This document shows positions 16,974 through 27,523 of a stretch of DNA of 64,000 bases, one piece after another. The DNA is from Macellibacteroides fermentans (GTDB lineage: Bacteria > Bacteroidota > Bacteroidia > Bacteroidales > Tannerellaceae). Position numbers and translations under genes: made by a program. The DNA lies in assembly GCF_013409575.1 (NCBI RefSeq), contig NZ_JACCCY010000002.1, positions 558,001-622,000 on the forward strand. The letters run 5' to 3'. Below the pieces are notes generated by a model. The model worked only from the letters and a program-made list of their open reading frames with translations, was not told where the DNA came from and ran no database searches. Every line of letters begins with the position of its first letter. Position 1 is the first letter of the stretch.

Positions 16974-19274
16974 ATGAATAAAATTGTCATACTTATGCTA
17001 TGTCTGTGCTGTTCCTTGTGGACAGTCAGAGGGGCCGATGAGCCCGTATTGAATCCTTCCGATGCAAACATCGTGGGACATATCATCGACAAAAAAAGCG
17101 GGGAACACCTGCCTTATATAAATGTATTTCTGCAAGGAACTACCATTGGAACCGTTTCAGACGGTACCGGACATTTTTATCTGAAGAACCTGCCCGAGGG
17201 CAAGTTTACCATCGTGATGAAGTCGGTCGGCTATAAAACAATCGAAAAAGAGATTGTTCCCAAAAAGGGAAAAACCCTGGAGATCAACTTCGAAACAGAG
17301 GAAGATGCTGTGTCGCTGGACGGCGTTGTGGTATCTGCTAACCGGAACGAAACAACCAGACGCCTGGCTCCTTCGTTGGTGAATGTACTGGATACAAAGG
17401 TGTTCGACAGGGCCAATGCAACCAGTCTGGCCGACGGACTTAACTTTCAGCCCGGAGTAAGGGTCGAGAACAATTGTCAGAATTGCGGTTTCCAGCAGGT
17501 ACGTATCAACGGTCTGGAGGGCCCTTATACGCAAATCCTGGTAGATAGCCGCTCTATCTTCAGTGCCCTAACCGGAGTATACGGACTGGAACAGATTCCT
17601 GCCAATATGATTGAGCGGGTAGAGGTGATGCGCGGTGGCGGATCTGCCCTGTTCGGCTCTTCCGCTATTGCCGGAACTATTAATATTATAACCAAAGAAC
17701 CACAGCGCAACTCGGCGCAGGTTGCTCACTCACTAACGATGATCGGGGGGAGCAGACCTGATAATAATACAACGTTGAATGCGTCGATGGTTACAGACGA
17801 CCAGAAAGCTGGTATTTATTTATTCGGACAAAGCCGTACCCGGTCTGCATACGATCACGACGGAGACGGCTTCACAGAGATCGGACACCTTAATGCCAAG
17901 ACGGTTGGTTTCAGGTCTTATCTGAAGACAAGCACTTATTCCAAACTAACGTTCGAATATCATAACATCAGCGAATTCCGCAGAGGTGGAAACAACCTTG
18001 ATTTACCTCCTCACGAAACGGATATCACGGAGCAGACGGATCATAATATTAATGGCGGGGGACTTAAATTCGATCTCTTCTCTACCGATTACAAGCATCG
18101 CTTAAACCTTTATGCATCGTCTCAGCACACCAAACGTCAGAGTTACTACGGTGCGGGTAAGGACCCGAACGCCTACGGACATACAACCGACCTTACCTTT
18201 ATAGGGGGTGCGCAGTATGTATACGACTGGACGAATTGTCTTTTTATGCCGGCCGAGTTTACAGGAGGTATGGAGTACAGCCACGATAACCTGGAGGATG
18301 TGATGATAGGATACAATCGTACGATTGCCCAAAAGGTGAATATCGGGAGTCTGTTTTTGCAGAACGAATGGAAAAATGCACGCTGGAGTTTCCTGATGGG
18401 AGGTCGATTTGATAAACATAACCTGATCGATCACCTCATATTTAGTCCCCGTGCCAACCTGAGGTATAATCCTACCAAGGATATTAATCTGCGGCTTTCT
18501 TATTCAAGCGGGTTCCGCGCTCCGCAGGCGTTCGACGAAGACTTGCATATTACGGCCGTAGGAGGCGATGTGGCTATCATCAGTATCTCTCCGGATTTGA
18601 AAGAAGAAAAGTCGCAGAGTATAAGTGCTTCGGCCGACTTCTATCAGCGCTTCGGGGCGGTACAGACTAATTTTCTTGTTGAGGGCTTTTACACCGACTT
18701 AAGCGATGTATTTTTGCTGGAAGAGATTGGCCGCGACCAACAGAATAACCTGTTGCTGGAAAGAAGAAACGGAAAAGGGGCACGAGTGATGGGTATTAAC
18801 CTGGAAGCCAAGCTGGCGTACGAATGGATGCAGATTCAGGCCGGTGGTACCTTACAACGCAGCCGTTATAAAGAACCTGAAAAGTGGAGTGGTGATGAAA
18901 GTCTGCAGCCGCAGAAAAAGATGTTCCGCTCGCCGGATGTATACGGGTACGTAACCTCTTCATTCAACCCGGTTAAACGGTTGGCGGTTTCCCTTACCGG
19001 AACTTATACAGGCAGTATGCTGATGCAGCATTTTGCCGGCTACATTCCGTCCGACAAGGAAGAAAAGACACCCGATTTTCTGGATATGAGCGTAAAGGTG
19101 GCCTACGATTTCCCCTTATTCAAGTCAGGTACCCTCCAGGTAAATGCAGGCGTTCAGAATATATTCGACTCTTATCAGAGTGACTTTGATAAGGGTGGCA
19201 GCCGCGATGCGGGCTATATTTACGGACCATCCCTGCCCAGAAGTGTATATGTGGGTTGCAAGATTATGTATTGA
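16974..19274 (+). CDS. TonB-dependent outer-membrane receptor
   Basis: A 766-residue receptor. Signal peptide about 1-20 (MNKIVILMLCLCCSLWTVRG), a CarboxypepD-reg-like N-terminal domain (IVGHIIDKKSGEHLPYINVF), a plug domain (VNVLDTKVFDRANATSLADG through VEVMRGGGSALFGSSAIAGT) and a 22-strand type barrel. It resembles CirA/FepA/BtuB-like siderophore, heme or metal-complex receptors rather than SusC; no SusD partner follows. The ATG at 16974 is chosen over 16929 because it begins directly with the signal peptide. G+C is visibly higher than in the neighbouring genes. The preceding His-rich small protein suggests a metal-related substrate. Confidence 0.9.
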   Translation: MNKIVILMLCLCCSLWTVRGADEPVLNPSDANIVGHIIDKKSGEHLPYINVFLQGTTIGTVSDGTGHFYLKNLPEGKFTIVMKSVGYKTIEKEIVPKKGKTLEINFETEEDAVSLDGVVVSANRNETTRRLAPSLVNVLDTKVFDRANATSLADGLNFQPGVRVENNCQNCGFQQVRINGLEGPYTQILVDSRSIFSALTGVYGLEQIPANMIERVEVMRGGGSALFGSSAIAGTINIITKEPQRNSAQVAHSLTMIGGSRPDNNTTLNASMVTDDQKAGIYLFGQSRTRSAYDHDGDGFTEIGHLNAKTVGFRSYLKTSTYSKLTFEYHNISEFRRGGNNLDLPPHETDITEQTDHNINGGGLKFDLFSTDYKHRLNLYASSQHTKRQSYYGAGKDPNAYGHTTDLTFIGGAQYVYDWTNCLFMPAEFTGGMEYSHDNLEDVMIGYNRTIAQKVNIGSLFLQNEWKNARWSFLMGGRFDKHNLIDHLIFSPRANLRYNPTKDINLRLSYSSGFRAPQAFDEDLHITAVGGDVAIISISPDLKEEKSQSISASADFYQRFGAVQTNFLVEGFYTDLSDVFLLEEIGRDQQNNLLLERRNGKGARVMGINLEAKLAYEWMQIQAGGTLQRSRYKEPEKWSGDESLQPQKKMFRSPDVYGYVTSSFNPVKRLAVSLTGTYTGSMLMQHFAGYIPSDKEEKTPDFLDMSVKVAYDFPLFKSGTLQVNAGVQNIFDSYQSDFDKGGSRDAGYIYGPSLPRSVYVGCKIMY

Positions 19275-19348
19275 TAGATAAATGAGTTGATTTGCCGGCT
19301 TCTTTAGGTTGCCGGAAGTCTTTAAGGTTGATTAGGAAGGTTGATAAG

Positions 19349-19376
19349 AGAGGGATCCGTCGTTTCGGATCCCTCT
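19349..19376 (+). terminator. Terminator after the TonB receptor
   Basis: AGAGGGATCCG at 19349-19359 pairs with 19366-19376, followed by a T-rich run (TCTTTTTT). Confidence 0.85.
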
Positions 19377-19453
19377 TCTTTTTTGTGTGGATGTAAGTAT
19401 GAATAACTGGCAATCATGCTTGAATTAAGCGGGAAAGTTACCAGCTATGCACC

Positions 19454-19515
19454 TCGGGCCCATGGGGCCGTTCAAATGCGCCCATGGGCTCAATTAAACG
19501 GCCCCATGGGCCCGA
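19454..19515. repeat. Palindrome-rich intergenic island A (CCCATGGG core)
   Basis: A perfect 19-bp inverted repeat (19454-19472 against 19497-19515) encloses a further palindrome GCCCATGGGC at 19480-19489. The word CCCATGGG is therefore present three times in 62 bp. The island is very G+C-rich inside an otherwise ordinary intergenic region and is not followed by a T-tract, so it does not look like a terminator. Downstream, TTTGCGGCTTAAG and TTTGCCGCTTAAG (near 19533 and 19555) form a further near-identical pair. No coding potential is visible. Confidence 0.75.
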
Positions 19516-19638
19516 AGTACGAATCCTGTTTGTTTGCGGCTTAAGAGGTATATCTTTGCCGCTTAAGCACTATAAGGTTGTCTCTTAACTTCCGAAGGGC
19601 AGTAGCCGATTGTTCCTTGATTGTGGAGCTGTAATTAA

Positions 19639-21468
19639 TCAGCGGCTTCCCAAATCGTCGTACAAAGTCTGCAACAGAGCCTTCCCATTATTCAGCCGGA
19701 TCTCGTTTCCTGCCTCAGGTTTTATAATCAAAGGCTTCTCGCTTTCGCAATCGTACACAGAAACCCCCGTGGTATCTATAAAACCAAAACCATTGTTGTA
19801 GCTATAGAAAGCATAGGCGGGTTGCAGACTGTCTACCATATTATTACTGAAAGTAAACTCCTTATGCGGCAGATCCAGTTGATAAAGCAGGGTTGCAGCT
19901 AAATCGGTTTGATTCCCGTAATTGGCTATTACACGCGGCTCCTTTATTGCTCCACCCAGCCATAGCATAGGGATGTGATATCTTTTGGGATCGTGCTCTT
20001 TAACAGAAGCCGGATATCTGAATCCATGGTCGGATACCAAAACAATCAGCGTATTATTCCAAAGCGGCAGTTTCTTTAATTTATCAATAAAATCACCCAG
20101 ACAGCTATCCGTAAATGCTACCGAGTTAAGGTAGGGATCCTTTAACCGGTTGTATGGAACCTCGAAAGGTTCATGACTGCTTAAGGTGAGGAATGTGCTG
20201 AAGAAGGGCTCCTTGCGGGAGTTGTCGGTCATACTTTGGTAAAGATGGGCGAAGGTGATGTCGTCGTTGGCTCCCCATTTGGAAAGGCGGCTTTTAAGCG
20301 GGAAATCCCTGTCGGCCGTCACCTTGCTATACCCCGAGCTAAAGAAATAGCTCTGCATGTTTGTAAAGTTGATATCGCCACCATACAACATATCGGAAGT
20401 GTATCCTTTTTTCTGAAGCGATTTGGCAATGGATGGAAGCGTCTGGCTTTTAGCCGGATATTTCATAATCGAGGTGGTAGGCTGTGCCAGATAGCCATTC
20501 AGAACAGCAACAATACCCCGGTCTGTACGGAACGAATTGGCATACATGTTGCTGAACAGGATTCCCTCCTTACTTAACCTGTTTATATTGGGTGTAACTC
20601 CTGCTTCTCCTCCAAGAACTTCAATCGCATTGGCAGAGAAACTCTCCATCAGGATAAGAATGATGTTGGGGTTTTTGGTAGTGAGTAACTCCGGAATAGA
20701 GTCGCCCTGCGGTTGATTGGTTAGCTTTTTGAAAATCTTGCTGCGTTGCGATTCGCTGAAATAGTTGTATTGCGCTGCAAAATCCTGCTGTTTGGACAGC
20801 GAAGCCAGAAAGCTGAAGCAGGGATTGATGGCCGAATGGTTGAGGAACTGATTCTTACTGAAGTATACCATACCCACATTCGCTGTAGAAGTGGTAACAC
20901 CGCCTCTGATCGGAATAAAGAGAATACCTCCCAGCAGTACCAGCTGAACCGAGTTGCTGAACATCTTTTTTACATATTGTTCCGGCATCAGGGGGAGTAC
21001 AAATCTTTTGAGTGCCCAGAATATTCCGTAGGTGTATACAACGAAAACCAGGGTTTGCAGTATCAGTGTGCTGGCCGGTGCACTGGCAAGTGCATCAGAA
21101 GGTGATTGCAGGTAGAACAAGGGGGTAGCATCCAGCCGGAATCCCCAGTAAGGATACAAGGCAATGTCCACCACAAAGATGAGTGAGATGATACACGCAA
21201 CGATAAAAAAGTATCCTTTAAGAATAAAAGTAATATATCTGCCGGGTATCCATACCGAAAGAAGTGTGAGTAACAAGGGTATAACTGTAAGGTAGCCGGC
21301 TACGGTGGCATCCAGCTGCAGTCCGTGAACCATTACCTGCAGATAATCCGAAATACTTAATCCCCCTCCGGAGGCATGGTTATACAACATAAATACTGGC
21401 TTTTGCAAAGCAAAGACCAGTATAAATGTTATGAAGCAGGCAAAAAGAAATAATACTCTCTTTTTCAT
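19639..21468 (-). CDS. LTA synthase-like sulfatase-fold membrane enzyme
   Basis: A 609-residue inner-membrane protein with about five N-terminal membrane segments (to about residue 190) and a large alkaline-phosphatase-superfamily domain from about residue 260. Metal and catalytic motifs are visible: ILILMESFSANAIEVLGGEA, the nucleophile threonine at residue 315 in SFRTDRG, LSSHEPF and VLVSDHGFR. Gram-positive relatives polymerise glycerol phosphate; in Bacteroidetes, which lack lipoteichoic acid, members are more likely to transfer phosphoglycerol or phosphoethanolamine groups to envelope glycans or lipids. The start lies 18 bp after the ABC-F stop, so the two are probably cotranscribed. Confidence 0.85.
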   Translation of the reverse strand: MKKRVLFLFACFITFILVFALQKPVFMLYNHASGGGLSISDYLQVMVHGLQLDATVAGYLTVIPLLLTLLSVWIPGRYITFILKGYFFIVACIISLIFVVDIALYPYWGFRLDATPLFYLQSPSDALASAPASTLILQTLVFVVYTYGIFWALKRFVLPLMPEQYVKKMFSNSVQLVLLGGILFIPIRGGVTTSTANVGMVYFSKNQFLNHSAINPCFSFLASLSKQQDFAAQYNYFSESQRSKIFKKLTNQPQGDSIPELLTTKNPNIILILMESFSANAIEVLGGEAGVTPNINRLSKEGILFSNMYANSFRTDRGIVAVLNGYLAQPTTSIMKYPAKSQTLPSIAKSLQKKGYTSDMLYGGDINFTNMQSYFFSSGYSKVTADRDFPLKSRLSKWGANDDITFAHLYQSMTDNSRKEPFFSTFLTLSSHEPFEVPYNRLKDPYLNSVAFTDSCLGDFIDKLKKLPLWNNTLIVLVSDHGFRYPASVKEHDPKRYHIPMLWLGGAIKEPRVIANYGNQTDLAATLLYQLDLPHKEFTFSNNMVDSLQPAYAFYSYNNGFGFIDTTGVSVYDCESEKPLIIKPEAGNEIRLNNGKALLQTLYDDLGSR

Positions 21469-21486
21469 TGCTATGTTTTTATTGAA

Positions 21487-23420
<1,934 letters not shown>

Positions 23421-24779
23421 ATGAAACCCATTAAACTGACATCTTTGCTTCTTATGCTTCTGGTAGCTTCAACGGCTTTCGGACAGGAAGTTTTTTATGA
23501 TGATGTATACTTCTCCGGTAAAAAGGAAAAAAAGGAACAAAAGGAGGAGAAAAAGGTTGTTGAACCCCAAAAACAAACTCAGCGTACTGCAACTGCAGCT
23601 CAAATGAACGCATCAACCAATGCAAAAGCAGCATCTTCTCTTTCTGATGACGAGATTGATGCCTACAACCGTCGTTATTCTAATGGAAGCGAAGAATATG
23701 CCAATGCAGAAGAGGGTGCTTATGCAGCTGAAGATTCGGTTAAAGTCAATGAACGTCGTTCGGATACAGAATATTCTGAAAGAATTATCCGTTATCATTC
23801 ACCCAGCAAGGTAACAATTGCCGGTGCTGATAATGTAAATATTTTCCTTAGTGACGGATATTACGGCTACGATTACGAAACAGAATACGCCGACGGAGGT
23901 TCAAGTGTGAACTTTAATATTAATATCGGCAATTCCTGGGGATGGAGATCTCCCTGGTATAGTTGGTATTCTTCCTGGTACGATCCATGGTATTACAGCC
24001 CTTGGGGATACAGTTCATGGTATGGACCTTCTTGGGGATGGGGTGGATTCTACAGCCCGTGGTATTATAGCTCATGGTATGGCCCGTCATGGGGTTGGGG
24101 TGGTTATTACGGAGGTTATTATGGAGGCTACTACGGACACCACCATTATTGGGGAGGAAGTTACGGACATGCCTATTATTCATCTCCTTACCAGCACATG
24201 CCAAATGGCCGTTCGGCTATTGGACGCAACGTAAATGGTCGCTCAAGCAGATCTTCCGTAGGTGGAACCGATATGAGCCTGCGCAGTTCAAACCGTAGCA
24301 CAAGTGTGATGCGTAGTTCAAGAAGCGGAGCTTCGTCTGTTCGCAGTTCGTCTATCATCGATCGTTCGGATGTGGTTGGCAGCAGCCGTTCAAGCCGTTC
24401 GTCTTCCGTACGTTCTTCCGAAGGAACATCAACCCGCAGCAGTATGAACTCGGGTGGCTCGGTTATCCGTCGTTCGGAAGCCCCGTCAACACGTACCCGG
24501 ACTATACGCAGCGAATCTTCAGACTATAGCTCAAGCAGACAGCAGTATACTCCGTCCAGAAGCAGCAGTTCACGGTCATCTTATTCCGGTCAGCCGGCAA
24601 CCCGCAGCAGCCAGAGTTATTCTTCTCCATCCGGCAGCAGCTCTCGCAGCAGCAGTTCATACAGCTCGCCTTCAAGCAGCAGTAGCAGCCGTTCCAGTGG
24701 AGTAAGCAGTGGCGGCGGAAGCAGTAGCAGCAGTAGTGGAGGTAGCAGCCGTTCAAGTGGCGGCGGTGGCAGACGCTAA
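23421..24779 (+). CDS. Exported low-complexity protein, Trp/Tyr/Gly-rich then Ser/Arg-rich
   Basis: A 452-residue protein of unknown function. A signal peptide (about 1-21, ending AFGQ) is followed by a Lys/Glu patch, a moderately ordered region to about residue 165, a Trp/Tyr/Gly/Pro-rich region (about 172-250) with a 19-residue unit repeated (SSWYGPSWGWGG twice, 57 bp apart), a GGYYGG/HHH stretch, and a Ser/Arg-dominated tail of about 180 residues. The tail is probably disordered and strongly basic. An AGGAGG sequence 8 bp before the ATG is unusually Shine-Dalgarno-like for this phylum. The OmpP1-like porin follows closely. The low complexity makes homology searches unreliable. Confidence 0.75.
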   Translation: MKPIKLTSLLLMLLVASTAFGQEVFYDDVYFSGKKEKKEQKEEKKVVEPQKQTQRTATAAQMNASTNAKAASSLSDDEIDAYNRRYSNGSEEYANAEEGAYAAEDSVKVNERRSDTEYSERIIRYHSPSKVTIAGADNVNIFLSDGYYGYDYETEYADGGSSVNFNINIGNSWGWRSPWYSWYSSWYDPWYYSPWGYSSWYGPSWGWGGFYSPWYYSSWYGPSWGWGGYYGGYYGGYYGHHHYWGGSYGHAYYSSPYQHMPNGRSAIGRNVNGRSSRSSVGGTDMSLRSSNRSTSVMRSSRSGASSVRSSSIIDRSDVVGSSRSSRSSSVRSSEGTSTRSSMNSGGSVIRRSEAPSTRTRTIRSESSDYSSSRQQYTPSRSSSSRSSYSGQPATRSSQSYSSPSGSSSRSSSSYSSPSSSSSSRSSGVSSGGGSSSSSSGGSSRSSGGGGRR

Positions 24780-24841
24780 TATTGCAACTTGTGTTTGAAG
24801 AGAGTATATTCAAGAAAATTGTTGATATAAAACTTTACGTG

Positions 24842-26431
24842 ATGAAAAAAATAGTTTGCTTAGTTGCATCTGTATTGTTCCTTTCTGGAGCGTCTGCATT
24901 TGCGCAGGGAGAGATGGATGCCTATAAATATTCTCTGGGAGATCTTAATGGAACCGCCCGTTACCTGGGTATGGGCGGTGCATTCGGTGCTCTGGGAGGG
25001 GATGCCTCTGCCATGAGCTCCAACCCGGCTGGTCTGGGTATATATCGTAGTTCGGAAGTTGTAGGTACACTTAGCCTCTCATCGATTGATACTAAATCGA
25101 ATTGGAATGGCAATGTTTCAAAAGACGATAAGTCGAAACTTAGCTTTGATAATTTTTCGTATGTAGGTTATTTCCCTACGGCCAACGAGTCAGGGATTAT
25201 GAGCTGGAACATCGGACTATCATACAACCGTTTGAAAAATTTCAATCGTAATTACCGGTTGTCCGGCTCACAGGCTTATTCTTTGGCCGATTATGCAGCT
25301 GATATTTCATATGGGATTCATGAAAATGACCTTATTTATGTAAAAGATTCGTACGATCCTTATAATAATCCTAATAATCCATGGATGTCTGTATTAGGAT
25401 ATGAAGCTGGTTATTTCGGATCTTTTCCTACTGACCGGAGTAATTATCATTCGGGTTTTGGAACAATGGATGCAACAGGTACTATATGGTATGCAGACAG
25501 TCCCCAGAACACGACTTTGAATGTGTCTGAAAAGGGTGCTGTAGATCAGTATAACTTTGCATTTGCAACGAATATTTCCAACAGTGTCTTTTTAGGTGCT
25601 ACTTTAGCTGTTACAGACATTAATTATAGTATATCTTCTATATACGACGAGCGTTTTGAAGGAGGCGATTATCTTTATCTGGATAATGGTTTGACTACAG
25701 AAGGTACCGGATATTCTTTTAATCTGGGTGCCATTGTAAGACCGGTCGACTTCCTTCGTATGGGGGTTGCCTATAATTCTCCAACGTGGTATAAGATGAC
25801 CGACTATTTCCATGCAGAAGCCGGAACGGACATTGCTCAGTATAATCCTTCCAAAATGGATGCTTCAACACCCGATAAGGTTTATGCCGACTATAAACTT
25901 CGTACTCCCGACAAATGGATTTTTAGTGCGGCTGCTGTAATTGGTCAGTACGGACTGTTAAGCGTGGATTATGAGTTGACAAACTTTAAAGGAATGCGTT
26001 TGAAGGATGTGAATGACAGAGAGATGGATGCCAACAATTTTATTAAGGAAGATTTTGGTACCAGCGGTCTGTTAAAGGTGGGGGGCGAATTTAAAGTAAC
26101 TCCTCAGTTTGCTGTAAGAGCAGGTGCCGGCTGGCAATCCAGCCCGGTTAAGACTGCCCTTAAGAACGGAGATGTAGAGGTTATTACTGCAGGTACGCTT
26201 CCTCACTATACAGTGGATAAGGGATCTGATTATATTACAGTTGGTTTGGGTTATCGTTTTACTCCAAACTTCTATGCAGACCTGGCCTGTGTTTATAAGA
26301 CATATAAGGAAGATGCATTTACTTTCTCAAGAACATTCCTGGATAATGGAGATATAATGGTAGATTCAGATGCAATTTCTCTTAAAACAAATACAACACG
26401 CGTAGCTCTTACACTAGGATATAAGTTCTGA
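24842..26431 (+). CDS. OmpP1/FadL-family outer-membrane transporter
   Basis: A 529-residue beta-barrel protein. The signal peptide MKKIVCLVASVLFLSGASAF is followed by the conserved N-terminal hatch-type motif (GTARYLGMGGAFGALGGDASAMSSNPAGLG), which marks OmpP1/FadL/TodX proteins that pass hydrophobic compounds through the outer membrane. The C-terminus, ALTLGYKF, is a typical barrel signal ending in phenylalanine. In Bacteroidetes such genes are often labelled hemin receptor, without firm support. An in-frame start at 24782 is possible but puts 20 residues before the signal peptide, so 24842 is preferred. It follows the low-complexity gene and ends at a strong terminator. Confidence 0.87.
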   Translation: MKKIVCLVASVLFLSGASAFAQGEMDAYKYSLGDLNGTARYLGMGGAFGALGGDASAMSSNPAGLGIYRSSEVVGTLSLSSIDTKSNWNGNVSKDDKSKLSFDNFSYVGYFPTANESGIMSWNIGLSYNRLKNFNRNYRLSGSQAYSLADYAADISYGIHENDLIYVKDSYDPYNNPNNPWMSVLGYEAGYFGSFPTDRSNYHSGFGTMDATGTIWYADSPQNTTLNVSEKGAVDQYNFAFATNISNSVFLGATLAVTDINYSISSIYDERFEGGDYLYLDNGLTTEGTGYSFNLGAIVRPVDFLRMGVAYNSPTWYKMTDYFHAEAGTDIAQYNPSKMDASTPDKVYADYKLRTPDKWIFSAAAVIGQYGLLSVDYELTNFKGMRLKDVNDREMDANNFIKEDFGTSGLLKVGGEFKVTPQFAVRAGAGWQSSPVKTALKNGDVEVITAGTLPHYTVDKGSDYITVGLGYRFTPNFYADLACVYKTYKEDAFTFSRTFLDNGDIMVDSDAISLKTNTTRVALTLGYKF

Positions 26432-26453
26432 TAAAAAGGGTTTCGTTGTCTAA

Positions 26454-26492
26454 TGTCCCCTATTCGTACAAGAAAGGTACGGGTAGGGGACA
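26454..26492 (+). terminator. Strong terminator after the OmpP1-like gene
   Basis: TGTCCCCTATTCGTAC at 26454-26469 pairs with 26477-26492 (two G-U wobbles), followed after ATTC by a run of eleven T. Confidence 0.9.
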
Positions 26493-26630
26493 ATTCTTTT
26501 TTTTTTACATAATAAATGTTTGTGAGTCTTAAGTAATCTTAGTTTATTTGTACTAAATAATATTGTTAAACTTTAAACCCCTACTGCCTATTGCATATCA
26601 TTACTCCATAAAATTAAAAACATATAAGTA

Positions 26631-27224
26631 ATGAACAGATTTGAATCGATGACCGACGAAATGTTGGTTATGATGTATGCACAAGGCACTAATGCTGCAT
26701 TCGATACACTATTGAACCGCTACAAAAGCAGTATTCATTCGTATATTTATTTTATCGTACGTAATCGTGAACTTGCAGAGGATATCTTTCAGGAAACCTT
26801 TGTGAAGGTTATCATAACGATCAAACAGGGACGATATACCGATAACGGAAAGTTCAAGGCATGGATCACCCGCATTGCGCATAATCTGATTATAGACTAT
26901 TTCCGTCAGGAGCGGGCAGAGAATACCATATCCAATGATGATGTTGAGGTAGATTTGTTTAATAACAGCAAGCTTTGCGACTGCACTATCGAAGATAAGA
27001 TGATCCGGACACAGGTATTGTCGGATGTGAAAAAGCTTATTAAACATTTGCCGGATAACCAACGTGAAGTTTTGGAAATGCGCTATTATCAGGATTTAAG
27101 TTTTAAAGAAATTGCAGATCTTACCGGAGTAAGCATCAATACGGCTTTGGGACGTATGCGCTACGCAATTTTGAATATGCGCAAACTAGCCGAAGATCAT
27201 AATATGGAGCTTTCGTTGGTGTAA
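26631..27224 (+). CDS. ECF-type RNA polymerase sigma factor
   Basis: A 197-residue sigma-70 family protein with regions 2 and 4 only. Region 2 includes FDTLLNRYKSSIHSYIYFIV and AEDIFQETFVKV; region 4 is a helix-turn-helix, LPDNQREVLEMRYYQDLSFKEIADLTGVS. The linker is short and acidic. There is no recognisable anti-sigma factor next to it; instead a 60-residue protein gene follows 77 bp later. The target regulon is unknown. Confidence 0.9.
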   Translation: MNRFESMTDEMLVMMYAQGTNAAFDTLLNRYKSSIHSYIYFIVRNRELAEDIFQETFVKVIITIKQGRYTDNGKFKAWITRIAHNLIIDYFRQERAENTISNDDVEVDLFNNSKLCDCTIEDKMIRTQVLSDVKKLIKHLPDNQREVLEMRYYQDLSFKEIADLTGVSINTALGRMRYAILNMRKLAEDHNMELSLV

Positions 27225-27303
27225 AAAATATTAAAAAGTGTATTTCATGCAATATGTGTAAAGGCATGTCGTTATTAGTGTGAATATATTAATAATGATG
27301 CCT

Positions 27304-27483
27304 ATGAAAATTATTTCTACACAAAGCAATCAGGAATTCACAACGATCCGTATACCGGAACTTACAACCGAGGTTGTTTCAGAGCCTTCTGTCGATACGT
27401 TGACTTTATTATGCCAGTTGGCGCGTATAATGTTTGTGGCTCCGGTCAAGACAGCAGACAAATGTGTTGTTTTTATGAATTAA
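27304..27483 (+). CDS. Small hypothetical protein after the sigma factor
   Basis: A protein of about 59 residues, or 67 from the upstream ATG at 27280. It has no signal peptide or membrane segment and no family I recognise. The sequence IRIPELTTEVVSEPSVDTLT looks like ordered protein, and the composition suits coding DNA. Its position right after an ECF sigma gene suggests a partner or target role, but that is only inference. The start at 27304 (MKIISTQSN) is preferred because of normal composition. Confidence 0.5.
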   Translation: MKIISTQSNQEFTTIRIPELTTEVVSEPSVDTLTLLCQLARIMFVAPVKTADKCVVFMN

Positions 27484-27496
27484 ATTCCTTTTTGTC

Positions 27497-27504
27497 TATC
27501 TTTG
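27497..27504 (+). promoter_or_regulatory. -7 element of the rpe transcription unit
   Basis: TATCTTTG matches TAnnTTTG, 19 bp before the rpe ATG; the -33 is not clear. AAAGGAA directly precedes the start as a weak ribosome-binding site. Confidence 0.5.
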
Positions 27505-27523
27505 CAAAAAACAAAAGGAATTT

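Noticed and set aside
24011-24110. Tandem 57-bp repeat considered as a CRISPR-like or noncoding repeat array
   Set aside because: The repeat is in frame, a multiple of three, and encodes the SSWYGPSWGWGG unit of an exported protein; there are only about two copies and no spacers.
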